Source: Caulobacteraceae bacterium (GTDB lineage: Bacteria > Pseudomonadota > Alphaproteobacteria > Caulobacterales > Caulobacteraceae). Taken from it: a stretch of 64,000 bases of DNA. Location: contig CANJLQ010000005.1 of NCBI GenBank assembly GCA_947475735.1, forward strand, positions 62,001 through 126,000. Reading direction: 5' to 3'. The position numbers and the translations under genes were made by a program. Positions 52,201 through 60,362 of the stretch are shown in pieces. Position 1 is the stretch's first letter; every line of letters begins with the position of its first letter. The notes below the pieces were generated by a model. The model saw nothing but the letters and a program-made list of their open reading frames with translations, was not told the DNA's origin and did no database searches.

Positions 52201-53767
52201 CACCGAGTTCATCGCCCGGATGCGGCATTCGACGCCCGGCACGACGCTCATCAGCCCGCCGCCGCACCACGACATCTATTCGATCGAGGACCTGGCCCAG
52301 CTCATCTACGACCTGAAGTCGATCAACCCGGACGCCCGGGTGACGGTCAAGCTGGTCTCGGCGTCCGGCATCGGCGCCATCGCCTCGGGCGTGGCCAAGG
52401 CCAAGGCGGATTGCATCCTGATCGCCGGCCACAACGGCGGCACGGGCGCCTCGCCCCAGTCCTCGATCAAGCACGCCGGCCTGCCGTGGGAGATCGGCCT
52501 GGCCGAGACCCATCAGGTGCTGAGCCTCAACAACCTGCGCAGCCACGTCGTGGTCCGCGCCGACGGCGGCATGCGGACCGGGCGCGACATCGTCGTCGCC
52601 GCCATCCTGGGGGCGGAGGAGTTCAACATCGGCACGGCCAGCCTGATCGCCATGGGCTGTCTGATGGTGCGTCAGTGCCATTCCAACACCTGCCCCGTGG
52701 GCGTCTGCTCGCAGGACCCGCGCCTGCGCGAGAAGTTCACCGGGACGGCAGACAAGGTCGTGAACCTGTTCAGCTTCATCGCCGAGGAGGTCCGCGAAAT
52801 CCTGGCCTCGCTCGGCGCGCGGACGCTCGACGAGATCGTCGGCCGCACCGACCTGCTGCGTCAGGTGCGTCGCGGCGGCTCGCATTTGGATGACCTTGAC
52901 CTCAACCCGCTGCTCGTCCGCGTCGAAGCCGCCGAGAAGAAGCTCTGGGCCGAGAAGGGTAGGGCGGAGGTTCCGTCGACACTGGACGCTCGCGTCCTCA
53001 ACGACGCCTGGGCCTTCCTCGACCGGGGCCAGACGTCGGAGCTCAGCTACCCGATCTCCAACGTCATGCGCACAATCGGAGCGGGCGTCAGCTCGGCCAT
53101 CGTGCGCCGGTGGGGGCCGATGGGCCCGACAGGCGTGCTGACGCTGAAGCTGTCCGGCTCTGCCGGCCAGTCGTTCGGCGCATTCGGGGCCAAGGGATTG
53201 AAGCTGGAACTGACCGGTGAGGCCAACGACTACGTCGGCAAGGGGCTGTCGGGCGCCGACATCGTGGTCAAGCCGATCGAGTGGCGCGAACACCAGCCGG
53301 CCATCGGCAACACGACGCTCTACGGGGCCACATCGGGCCGCCTGTTCGTCGCCGGGTCGGCGGGCGAGCGGTTCGCGGTCCGGAACTCGGGTGCCGAGGC
53401 TGTCGTCGAGGGGGCCGGGGCACACGCCTGCGAATACATGACGGGTGGCCGGGTCGCGATCCTGGGGCCTGTTGGCTGGAACCTGGCCGCCGGCATGTCG
53501 GGCGGGGAACTGTTCGTGCTGGACGACGCGGGTCGGGCGGGCCTGGCGCTGAACGGCGACCTCGCGGCCTTCGCTCCCGTCACCGAGGCGGCCGGCGCGC
53601 GGCTGAGGGCGCTGGTGGAGGCGCATCTGGCGGCGACGGGATCGCCCCTGGCGCGGCGTCTGCTGGGCGGCTGGGCCGACAGCCTGAAGCGGTTCGTGCG
53701 TATCGTGCCGACGCCGGTGGCCGAGGCCGAGCGGAAGCTGGACGCGGGCGAGGCGGTTCCGGCGTGA
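49250..53767 (+). CDS. gltB: Glutamate synthase (NADPH) large subunit
   Basis: Converts 2-oxoglutarate plus glutamine to two glutamates. 1505 residues, full length. The glutamine amidotransferase domain begins at the nucleophile Cys29 (SSERDACGVGLVAAIDG) after a short propeptide. Further blocks: QRYSTNTFPEWRLAQPFRML, NGEINTLKGNLNWM, the central domain, the FMN domain (TVKLVSASGIGAIASGVAKA, HNGGTGASPQSSIKHAG) with 3Fe-4S ligands QCHSNTCPVGVC, and the C-terminal beta-helix (GGRVAILGPVGWNLAAGMSG). It overlaps gltD by 4 nt, and repeat copy G follows. Confidence 0.97.
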   Translation: MTWLTQYTTDRQRLIDAHAYDPSSERDACGVGLVAAIDGKPRREVVELAIKSLKNVAHRGAVDPDGLSGDGAGLMVEAPQGFFAEQVRIIGQALRPGPIAIGQIFLPRTDLGAQDRARAIVETEVLRAGFYIYGWRQTPIDLSVVGSKADATRPEIEQIMLAVPADLAGVDDGEALERELYLVRRRIEKAITAEGVPGFYVCSLSSRSLIYKGMVRAELLDKLYPDLLDAKFEAAYAIFHQRYSTNTFPEWRLAQPFRMLAHNGEINTLKGNLNWMKSHEIRMAATAFGDHGEDVKPVVQAGGSDSASLDNVFEVLVRAGRPAPMAKALLIPEAWARDEGLMKAEHRALYAYCNAVMEPWDGPAAICATDGRWIVAGKDRNGLRPLRAMETHDGLLLAGSEAGLAGLPESRIKRRLPIGPGRMIVADLKAGLVLDEIQSIDALAADHPYTEWLENMVDLEPLIGPGPEPRAATGEALTRRQIAAGFSREDLDLLLDPLIKDGKEAVGSMGDDAPPAVLSALPRPLAHYFRQNFSQVTNPPIDPLREAGAMSLKTRFKNLGNILAEEEAQTNVFVLDSPVLTTGMFERMLDVVGAGTTVTIDCSYPLPEASDRPGAGLRAALDRIQVEAQAAVEGGSALVVLTDERASESRISIPMILATAAVHKRLTDTGLRTFVSIVVRSAEVLDPHGFAVLVGVGATAVNPWLAQEMFQERLDRGAYPGLSLRDACLNYKAGLEAGLMKTLARKGISVISAYRGGCEFEVLGLSRAVSAEFFPGAPSRISGIGLAGLERAAIQRHAAAWTEATPTPAMGGFFRIRAGGEAHAHEARTIHLLQDACNRGDYKRFKQYSEAVAEQPDLAPRDLLDWKEGLTPVPIHEVESVSDIRRRFLTPGMSLGALSPEAHGVLNVAMNRIGARSVSGEGGEDPERYATRPDGDNMNSAVKQIASGRFGVTAEYLNQCREIEIKIAQGAKPGEGGQLPGFKVTEFIARMRHSTPGTTLISPPPHHDIYSIEDLAQLIYDLKSINPDARVTVKLVSASGIGAIASGVAKAKADCILIAGHNGGTGASPQSSIKHAGLPWEIGLAETHQVLSLNNLRSHVVVRADGGMRTGRDIVVAAILGAEEFNIGTASLIAMGCLMVRQCHSNTCPVGVCSQDPRLREKFTGTADKVVNLFSFIAEEVREILASLGARTLDEIVGRTDLLRQVRRGGSHLDDLDLNPLLVRVEAAEKKLWAEKGRAEVPSTLDARVLNDAWAFLDRGQTSELSYPISNVMRTIGAGVSSAIVRRWGPMGPTGVLTLKLSGSAGQSFGAFGAKGLKLELTGEANDYVGKGLSGADIVVKPIEWREHQPAIGNTTLYGATSGRLFVAGSAGERFAVRNSGAEAVVEGAGAHACEYMTGGRVAILGPVGWNLAAGMSGGELFVLDDAGRAGLALNGDLAAFAPVTEAAGARLRALVEAHLAATGSPLARRLLGGWADSLKRFVRIVPTPVAEAERKLDAGEAVPA

Positions 53768-53781
53768 TGGCTCCTTTCTTT

Positions 53782-53912
53782 TCCGCTCATCCCCGCGAAG
53801 GCGGGGACCCAGTCCTTTCGTGAGGCACGACGTCCGGGATAGCGAACAAGCCAGCTCTCACTCCGATCATCGCCCAAAGCACTGGGTCCCCGCTTTCGCG
53901 GGGATGAGCGGA
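53782..53912. repeat. Inverted-repeat element, family 2, copy G
   Basis: A 131-bp element whose two 32-bp arms (53782-53813 and 53881-53912) are complementary except for one base. The ends read TCCGCTCATCCCCGCG. It lies between gltB and amt and may attenuate read-through between them. Confidence 0.85.
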
Positions 53913-53973
53913 GAGTTTGGAGGTCAGGTCGCGGACGCGGTGTTCTCGCAAGCCCAGTGAGACCGTCGCACTC

Positions 53974-55221
53974 ATGACCACCCCCGCCCTCCTCGCCCAC
54001 CAAGTGCCGCTGGTCATCGACGGGGCGGCGACCGGTTGGATCCTGGTCTCGACGGCGCTCGTGCTGATGATGACACTGCCCGGGCTGGCGCTGTTCTACG
54101 GCGGCATGGTCCGCAAGAAGAACATCATCTCGACCATCGCTCATTCGACAGCGGCGCTCATGGTCGTGACGGTGCTGTGGTTCATCGTCGGCTATAGCCT
54201 GTCGTTCGGGACCGGCGGATCGGCGACCAACGGCTTCATCGGCGGGGTCCAGGCCCTGTTCCTGAACGGGGTGACGATCGAGACGGCGCACAGCCTGGCA
54301 CCCGCCCTGCCGGAGTACCTGTGGATCGCCTATCAGCTGACATTCGCCATCATCACGCCCGCGTTGATCGCGGGGGCCTTCGCCGAGCGCATGAAGTTCT
54401 CGGCGTCCCTGCTGTTCTTCGGTCTGTGGCACCTGATCGTCTATGCGCCGATCTGCCATCAGGTCTGGGGCGGGGGCTGGCTCGGCAGCTGGGGCGTGCT
54501 GGATTTCGCGGGCGGGGCGGTGGTTCACGTCAACGCGGGCGTGGCGGGGCTGGTCTGCGCCCTCGTGCTGGGGCCCCGCCACGGCTTCGGGCGAGACAAC
54601 ATGGCACCGTCGAACCTGGCCTATACCGCCATCGGCACGGGGCTGCTGTTCGTCGGCTGGATGGGCTTCAACGCGGGCAGCGCCTGGGCCGCCGACGGCA
54701 TCGCGGCGGTCGCGGCCTTGAACACGATCATCGCGCCCGCCGCGGCGGCGCTCGGCTGGATGGTCATCGAATGGATCGACCAGAAGCGGCCGACGCTGTT
54801 GGGTCTCCTGTCCGGTCTCGTCGGCGGTCTGGTGGCGGTCACCCCGGCGGCGGGCTTCGTCGATCCCAAGGGCGCCTTCCTGATCGGCCTGATCGGCGGC
54901 CCGGCCTGCTATGCGGGCGCGGTCTGGCTGAAGCGGGCGCTGAAGTACGACGACAGCCTGGATGCCTTCGGCATTCATGGCGTCGGCGGCGTCGTGGGGG
55001 CGGTGCTGACGGGGGTGTTCGCGACGGCCTCGATCAATGCGCTGTCAGAGGGCGCGGACGTGGTGAAACAGCTTCTGGGCCTTGCCGCCGTCATCGCCTG
55101 GAGCGCGGTCGGAACCTTCATCGTGCTGATGATCTGCCGCTTCACGACGGGCCTGAGGGTCGATCGCGAAGGCGAGGTCGAAGGTCTCGACTATTCACAG
55201 CACGGTGAAACCCTTCACTGA
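53974..55221 (+). CDS. amt: Ammonium transporter
   Basis: Amt/MEP/Rh channel for ammonium uptake. 415 residues from the ATG at 53974. About eleven TM helices. Blocks: ALVLMMTLPGLALFYGGMVR, FAIITPALIAGAFAERMKF, WGVLDFAGGAVVHVNAGVAG (first pore His), VGWMGFNAGSAWAADG and DDSLDAFGIHGVGGVVGAVL (second pore His). No GlnK-type PII gene lies next to it, unlike the usual glnK-amtB pair; its neighbours are gltDB and the ilv operon. Confidence 0.96.
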   Translation: MTTPALLAHQVPLVIDGAATGWILVSTALVLMMTLPGLALFYGGMVRKKNIISTIAHSTAALMVVTVLWFIVGYSLSFGTGGSATNGFIGGVQALFLNGVTIETAHSLAPALPEYLWIAYQLTFAIITPALIAGAFAERMKFSASLLFFGLWHLIVYAPICHQVWGGGWLGSWGVLDFAGGAVVHVNAGVAGLVCALVLGPRHGFGRDNMAPSNLAYTAIGTGLLFVGWMGFNAGSAWAADGIAAVAALNTIIAPAAAALGWMVIEWIDQKRPTLLGLLSGLVGGLVAVTPAAGFVDPKGAFLIGLIGGPACYAGAVWLKRALKYDDSLDAFGIHGVGGVVGAVLTGVFATASINALSEGADVVKQLLGLAAVIAWSAVGTFIVLMICRFTTGLRVDREGEVEGLDYSQHGETLH

Positions 55222-55265
55222 GCCCTGCGGGTCGAAATTGCCACGGTGAGGGCTAGCTGGCCAGC

Positions 55266-55286
55266 AATTGGAAGTTTCTTCCAATT
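55266..55286. promoter_or_regulatory. Perfect palindrome upstream of the ilv leader
   Basis: 9-bp arms AATTGGAAG and CTTCCAATT around TTT. It is an AT-rich, operator-like palindrome in otherwise GC-rich DNA, 45 nt after the amt stop and 58 nt before the leader ORF. It could be a regulator site for the BCAA operon or a weak hairpin; no regulator is identified. Confidence 0.45.
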
Positions 55287-55343
55287 CCAGCTTGTGCATC
55301 GCAGCGATGTCTGGCCTTATGCGGGGGTAACGAGGAGCCGGCC

Positions 55344-55496
55344 ATGAGCCTGTCGACCCGCCACACCCCGAACACCCGCACGGCCCGCGCCGTCGCGATC
55401 GCGCGCGCCACCACCATCCGCGCCGCCCTGAACACCCTCATTCTCAGCGTACTTCTTGGCCTGCTCGCCGGAGCGGCGTGGACGCTGACGACCTGA
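55344..55496 (+). CDS. Candidate ilv operon leader peptide
   Basis: A 50-codon ORF with a strong GAGGAG site 6 nt before the ATG. The first half is Arg/Thr-rich. The second half reads LNTLILSVLLGLL: eight branched-chain residues in thirteen (55428-55466), including ATT, GTA, CTT, CTT, codons uncommon here. It ends 29 nt before an intrinsic terminator and 99 nt before ilvD. This is the arrangement of a leader peptide in ribosome-mediated attenuation. It is shorter than any known enzyme and lacks a family match. It might alternatively be a small membrane protein, since the same segment is hydrophobic. Confidence 0.65.
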   Translation: MSLSTRHTPNTRTARAVAIARATTIRAALNTLILSVLLGLLAGAAWTLTT

Positions 55497-55554
55497 ACCC
55501 AACAAAAACAGGATCGCCCGCAGCCACCCGCTCCCGAAAGGAAGCGGGTTTTTT
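55471..55554 (+). terminator. Candidate attenuator: antiterminator and terminator before ilvD
   Basis: Terminator: ACCCGCT (55526-55532) pairs with AGCGGGT (55543-55549), closed by a GAAA tetraloop and followed by six Ts (55549-55554). Antiterminator: GAGCGG plus GTGG (55471-55476, 55478-55481) can pair with CCACCCGCTC (55524-55533), which covers the 5' arm of the terminator, so the two exclude each other. CGCCGC upstream (within codons before LNTL) can pre-empt the antiterminator. The layout fits control by charged Leu/Ile/Val tRNA. Confidence 0.65.
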
Positions 55555-55595
55555 GTTGCGCCGATCCGAGCCCTCTCTCGGAACGCCTCAAGACC

Positions 55596-57335
55596 ATGAC
55601 GCAAGATTTCACCCCGGACGATACGGCCCCTTCGCCCCAGCGAAGAAGCGCCGTCGTGACCGCCGGACCGAACCGCGCCGCGGCCCGCAGCTATCTGCGG
55701 GCTGCCGGCATGCAGGACGCCGACTTCGACAAGCCGATGATCGCGGTGGTCAACACCTGGTCGTCGGTGACGCCGTGCAACATGCATCTGGACCGGTTGG
55801 CCGCGGACGTTCGCGCGGGCATCCGGGCGGCGGGCGGATACCCCGTCGACTTCAACACCATCGTGGTGACCGACGGCATCTCCATGGGCACGCCCGGGAT
55901 GAAGGCCTCGCTGATCAGCCGGGAGGTCGTGGCGGATTCCATCGAGCTGGCCGTCCAGGGCCATCAGCTGGACGGCGTCGTGTGCATCGTTGGCTGCGAC
56001 AAGACCATTCCCGCCGCCGCCATGGCTCTGGCCCGGATGGATATCCCGGGCCTGGTCTACTACGGCGGCACCATCCTGCCGGGCCGGGTCGGTACCGCCG
56101 AAATCTCGATCCAGGATGTCTTCGAGGCCATTGGGGCCCACGGCGCGGGGACCATCGACGCCGATCAGCTGAAGATGGTCGAGAGCGCGGCCTGTCCCGG
56201 TGCCGGGGCCTGCGGCGGTCAGTTCACGGCCAACACCATGGCGATGGCCCTGTCGGTCATGGGCCTGTCGCCCATGGGCGCCAACGACGTCCCCGCCGTC
56301 GACCCGGCTAAGGCCGCCGAGGGCGAACGCTGTGGCCGGCTGATCGTCGAGCGGGTCTTCGCCGGCGACACGGCGCGCAAATACATCACCCGGGCCAGCC
56401 TGAAGAACGCTGCGGCCGCGGTCTCTGCGTCGGGCGGATCGACCAATGCGGTGCTGCACCTGACGGCCATCGCCATCGAGGCGGGCATCGAATTCGGTGT
56501 CGAGGATTGCAACACGGCCTGCGAGCAGACCCCGGTCATCTGCGACCTGAAGCCCGGCGGCCGCTTCCTGGCCTCTCACCTGTACGCGTCGGGCGGCACC
56601 CGCCTGGTCACCCAGCGGCTGGCCGAGGCGGGCAAGCTGGTCAACGCTCCAACCGTCAGCGGGCGCAGCCTGTTCGTCGAGGCGGCCGAGGCCGAGGCCG
56701 CGCCGGGCCAACAGGTTGTCTCGACGGTCGGTCAGCCGTTCAGCCCGCGCGGCTCCTATGCGGTGATCTACGGCGACATCGCCCCGGACGGGGCGGTCAT
56801 CAAGCTGACCGGCCACAAGGTCGACCGCTTCGAGGGCCCCGCCTGTGTCTTCGACTCGGAGGAAGACGCCTTCCACGCCGTCCAGGACGGGTCGGTGGGC
56901 GAGGGCGACGTCATCGTCATCCGATACGAAGGCCCCAAGGGCGGACCCGGCATGCGCGAGATGCTGCAGGTCACCGCCGCCCTGAAGGGTCGCGGCATCC
57001 ACGACGTGGCCCTGATCACCGACGGCCGGTTCTCGGGCGCCAGCTACGGCTTCGTCGCGGGCCATGTGTCGCCGGAAGCGGCGGCGGGCGGGCCCATCGC
57101 CCTGATCCGCGACGGCGACCGGATCACCATCGACGTCACGGCCCGCCGGATCGACGTGGCCGCGGACCTCGCTTCGCGCCGGGCGGGACACACCTCGCCG
57201 CCGCTGAACGCCGCTACCGGCGTCTTCGCCAAATACCGCGCCTCGGTCGCTTCGGCGGCCCAGGGCGCGGTGACCATTCCCAATCCTCCGCCCGCTCAAG
57301 TCCGGGCCGATCAACGACAGACCCAGGAAGCCTGA
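55596..57335 (+). CDS. ilvD: Dihydroxy-acid dehydratase
   Basis: Dehydrates 2,3-dihydroxy-3-methylvalerate/isovalerate to the 2-keto acids of isoleucine and valine. 579 residues. The Fe-S ligands and signature lie in SSVTPCNMHL, CIVGCDKTIPAAAMA and CPGAGACGGQFTANTMA; C-terminal ALITDGRFSGASYGF and GHVSPEAAAGGPIALI. First structural gene of the BCAA operon; ilvC starts 3 nt after its stop. Confidence 0.96.
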   Translation: MTQDFTPDDTAPSPQRRSAVVTAGPNRAAARSYLRAAGMQDADFDKPMIAVVNTWSSVTPCNMHLDRLAADVRAGIRAAGGYPVDFNTIVVTDGISMGTPGMKASLISREVVADSIELAVQGHQLDGVVCIVGCDKTIPAAAMALARMDIPGLVYYGGTILPGRVGTAEISIQDVFEAIGAHGAGTIDADQLKMVESAACPGAGACGGQFTANTMAMALSVMGLSPMGANDVPAVDPAKAAEGERCGRLIVERVFAGDTARKYITRASLKNAAAAVSASGGSTNAVLHLTAIAIEAGIEFGVEDCNTACEQTPVICDLKPGGRFLASHLYASGGTRLVTQRLAEAGKLVNAPTVSGRSLFVEAAEAEAAPGQQVVSTVGQPFSPRGSYAVIYGDIAPDGAVIKLTGHKVDRFEGPACVFDSEEDAFHAVQDGSVGEGDVIVIRYEGPKGGPGMREMLQVTAALKGRGIHDVALITDGRFSGASYGFVAGHVSPEAAAGGPIALIRDGDRITIDVTARRIDVAADLASRRAGHTSPPLNAATGVFAKYRASVASAAQGAVTIPNPPPAQVRADQRQTQEA

Positions 57336-57338
57336 GCC

Positions 57339-58349
57339 ATGCAGATCTATACGAACGAAGACATCCGTCCCGGCGCCATCGCCGGCCAGCGCATCGCCAT
57401 CATCGGCTATGGTTCGCAGGGCCGCGCCCACGCCCAGAACCTGAAGGAGAGCGGCCACGACGTGATCGCCGGCGTCCGCCACGGCGGCAAGGGCTGGAAG
57501 AACGCCACCGCCGACGGCATCGCCACGGCGCAGCCTTCGGACGCGGTGAAGGGCGCGGACATCATCGCCATCCTGACGCCCGACATGGCCCAGGCGGCCA
57601 TCTATCGCGAGACGATCGAGCCAAACGCCAAGAAGGGCGCGGCCATCCTGTTCGCCCACGGTTTTTCCATCCTGTACGGCCGGGTCCAGCCGCGAAAGGA
57701 CATGGACGTCATCCTGGTCGCGCCGAAGGGACCGGGCGATCTGGTTCGGCGCGAGTATGCGCGCGGACGCGGCGTGCCCGCCCTGTTCGCCATCGAGCAG
57801 GACGCGACCGGCAAGGCCCGTGACCGGGCCATGGGCTATGCCAAGGGCATCGGCGGCGCGACCGGCGGCCTGCTGGAAACCAGCTTCAAGGAAGAGACCG
57901 AGACGGATCTGTTCGGCGAACAGGCGGTGCTGTGCGGCGGCGCCAAGGAGCTGGTCATGGGCGGCTTTACCACCCTGGTCGAGGCCGGATACCAGCCCGA
58001 GATCGCCTATTTCGAGTGCATGCACGAGCTGAAGCTGATCGTGGACCTGTTCTACGAGGGCGGCGTCACCAAGATGAACGAGTTCATCTCCGAGACGGCC
58101 AAGTGGGGATCGGTCTCGTCCGGCCCGCGCGTGATCAACAGCGAGACCCGCGCCCGGATGAAGGAGATCCTGACCGAGATCCAGGACGGCACCTTCGCCC
58201 GCGAATGGATCGCCGAGAACGAGGCCGGCAAGGGCGCCTATGACGCCCTGGTCAAGGCCGACGGCGAGCATCTGATCGAGTCGGTCGGCAAGGGTCTGCG
58301 CGAGCGGATGGCCTGGCTGCACGCGCCGAAAACCGCCGAAGCCGCCTGA
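57339..58349 (+). CDS. ilvC: Ketol-acid reductoisomerase, class I
   Basis: Converts 2-acetolactate and 2-aceto-2-hydroxybutyrate to dihydroxy acids with NADPH and Mg2+. 336 residues, the class I length. The nucleotide site is [19 protein letters not shown], followed by GVRHGGKGW. Catalytic blocks: [56 protein letters not shown] (metal-binding acids) and [24 protein letters not shown] precedes the ATG. Confidence 0.97.
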   Translation: MQIYTNEDIRPGAIAGQRIAIIGYGSQGRAHAQNLKESGHDVIAGVRHGGKGWKNATADGIATAQPSDAVKGADIIAILTPDMAQAAIYRETIEPNAKKGAAILFAHGFSILYGRVQPRKDMDVILVAPKGPGDLVRREYARGRGVPALFAIEQDATGKARDRAMGYAKGIGGATGGLLETSFKEETETDLFGEQAVLCGGAKELVMGGFTTLVEAGYQPEIAYFECMHELKLIVDLFYEGGVTKMNEFISETAKWGSVSSGPRVINSETRARMKEILTEIQDGTFAREWIAENEAGKGAYDALVKADGEHLIESVGKGLRERMAWLHAPKTAEAA

Positions 58350-58374
58350 GCCGAAAGCGTAACGAGTGACCGTC

Positions 58375-60096
58375 ATGACCGCCGCCACCGCCTTCAAGGA
58401 AGCCCCCGCAGCCGCCCCGCAAAGCGGCGCGCGGCTGCTCGTCCGCACGCTGGAGCGGCTGGGGGTCGATGTGGTGTTCGGCTATCCGGGCGGGGCCATC
58501 ATGCCGGTCTATGACGCCCTGACCGGGTCGGGCCTGAAGCACATCCTGGTGCGGCACGAGCAGGGCGCGGCCTTCGCGGCGGACGCCTATGCGCGCACCA
58601 CCGGCAAGGTCGGGGTGTGCATGGCGACCTCGGGGCCGGGGGCGACCAACCTGATCACCGGCATCGCCAACGCCATGATGGACTCGGTGCCGATGGTCTG
58701 CATCACCGGCAATGTGGCGACCCATCTGATGGGCACCGACGCCTTCCAGGAGATCGACATCCTGGGCGTCACCCTGCCGATCGTGAAGCACAGCTGGGTG
58801 GTGCGCGATCCCGCCGACATCCCCGCCGTGATCGAGGAGGCGTTCCACGTCGCCCGCTCGGGCCGGCCGGGTCCGGTGCTGGTCGACCTGCCCAAGGACG
58901 TCCAGGTCGGCATGACGTCCGAGGATTTCGGCTTCCACTATCCGAACGAGGCCGAGCCGCTGGACCACGCGGCGATCGCTCAGGCCGAGCAGCTGATCCG
59001 CGCCGCCGACCGGCCGCTGATCTACATCGGCGGCGGCGTGAAGATCGCGGGCGCGGTGGAGGCCCTGCGCGACTTCGCCGAGCGGACGGGCATCCCGGCG
59101 GTCTCGACCCTGAACGCGCTGGGCTCTATCCGCACCGACGCCCCGGGCTTCCTGGGCATGCTGGGCATGCACGGCACCCGCGCCGCCAACGAGGCGGTGC
59201 AGGAAAGCGATCTGCTGATTGTCCTGGGCGCGCGGTTCGACGACCGGGCGACCGGCAAGCTGAACGCCTTCGCGCCCCACGCCAAGGTCGTGCATTTCGA
59301 CATCGACCCCGCCGAGATCGGCAAGCTGCGGGCCGCCCATGTGCCGGTCGTCGGCGACCTGAAGGCAGGCATCGAGGCCCTGACGGCGCGGGTCACGACC
59401 CGGCCCTTGGCCATCGACCCGTGGATCATCCGCTGCACGTCTTCGGCCAAGCGGAACGCCTTCCGCTATGACGCGCCGGGCGAGGGGGTCTATGCCCCGG
59501 CCCTGCTGAACGAACTGTCGAAGGCGGCCGGCGACCGCTTCGTCGCGGCCTGCGACGTCGGCCAGCACCAGATGTGGGTGGCCCAGCACTGCGAGTTCTC
59601 GCGGCCCGAGTCGCACCTGACGTCCGGCGGTCTAGGGGCCATGGGCTATGGTCTGCCCGCCGGTCTGGGGGCCAAGATGGCCAACCCCGATGCGCACGTC
59701 GTGACCGTGTCCGGCGACGGCAGCTTCATGATGAACATCCAGGAACTGGCGACGCTGCGCCGCTACGGCGTCGCTCTGAAGATCGTGCTGCTGGACAACT
59801 CGTCCCTGGGACTGGTGCGCCAGTGGCAGGAGCTGTTCTTCGAGGAGAACTATTCCGAGGTCGATCTGTCGGACAATCCCGACTTCGTCGCCGTGGCCCA
59901 GGCCTTCGGCATCGAGGCCTTCCGAATTAGCCGGCGCGAGGAGGTCTCCGCCGGGATCCAGCGCCTGCTGGACGCGCCCGGCCCCTGCCTCGCGCACGTC
60001 CTGATCGACCCGAAAGAGAACGTCTGGCCGCTGGTGCCGCCGGGCAAGTCCAACGCCGAAATGATGCACGACACCCGCTTCGAGGGGGATATCTGA
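58375..60096 (+). CDS. ilvB: Acetolactate synthase large subunit
   Basis: ThDP-dependent first common enzyme of valine/isoleucine synthesis. 573 residues from the ATG at 58375; a GTG at 58366 is also possible. GARLLVRTLERLGVDVVFGYPGGAIMP leads the Pyr domain in the family order, and the catalytic Glu is in VRHEQGAAFAADAYAR. The C-terminal ThDP/Mg motif is VSGDGSFMMNIQELAT followed by LLDNSSLGLVRQWQELFF. Its stop shares a base with the ilvN start. Confidence 0.96.
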   Translation: MTAATAFKEAPAAAPQSGARLLVRTLERLGVDVVFGYPGGAIMPVYDALTGSGLKHILVRHEQGAAFAADAYARTTGKVGVCMATSGPGATNLITGIANAMMDSVPMVCITGNVATHLMGTDAFQEIDILGVTLPIVKHSWVVRDPADIPAVIEEAFHVARSGRPGPVLVDLPKDVQVGMTSEDFGFHYPNEAEPLDHAAIAQAEQLIRAADRPLIYIGGGVKIAGAVEALRDFAERTGIPAVSTLNALGSIRTDAPGFLGMLGMHGTRAANEAVQESDLLIVLGARFDDRATGKLNAFAPHAKVVHFDIDPAEIGKLRAAHVPVVGDLKAGIEALTARVTTRPLAIDPWIIRCTSSAKRNAFRYDAPGEGVYAPALLNELSKAAGDRFVAACDVGQHQMWVAQHCEFSRPESHLTSGGLGAMGYGLPAGLGAKMANPDAHVVTVSGDGSFMMNIQELATLRRYGVALKIVLLDNSSLGLVRQWQELFFEENYSEVDLSDNPDFVAVAQAFGIEAFRISRREEVSAGIQRLLDAPGPCLAHVLIDPKENVWPLVPPGKSNAEMMHDTRFEGDI

Positions 60097-60362
60097 TGAC
60101 CGACACGATCCACATCACCATCGACCGCGCCGACGGTTCGCTCCAGCGCCTGATCGGGCTTGTCGAGCGCCGGGGCTTCCACATCGACGGCATGATGCTG
60201 TCGGACGAGGGCAGCCTGCGCCGTGTGCAGCTGCAGGTCCGGGGCAAGGACGCCGGCCGCTGCACCGACAACCTGGGCCGCCAGATCGACAAGCTGGTGG
60301 GCGCGACCCGCGTCGGCTTCGCGGCGGCGACCTACGGCTTCCAGACCGGGGCGGCGGCATGA
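60096..60362 (+). CDS. ilvN: Acetolactate synthase small (ACT) subunit, short form
   Basis: Regulatory partner of IlvB. Only 88 residues: a single ACT domain (IHITIDRADGSLQRLIGLVE, RRGFHIDGMMLSDEG, RRVQLQVRGKD) with a short tail. Typical IlvN/IlvH are ~160 residues with a second domain; this length is that of E. coli IlvM. It is coupled to ilvB (TGATG) and to leuA (ATGA overlap). Valine sensitivity cannot be judged from sequence. Confidence 0.88.
   Translation: MTDTIHITIDRADGSLQRLIGLVERRGFHIDGMMLSDEGSLRRVQLQVRGKDAGRCTDNLGRQIDKLVGATRVGFAAATYGFQTGAAA

Noticed and set aside
50801..53626. Very long open frames on the minus strand opposite gltB, and similar ones opposite ilvD/ilvC, flhA, the RND pump and fliF
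   Set aside because: They are mirror frames produced by strong GC3 codon bias in the genuine genes; their translations are Arg/Gly/His-rich, lack family motifs and have no ribosome sites.
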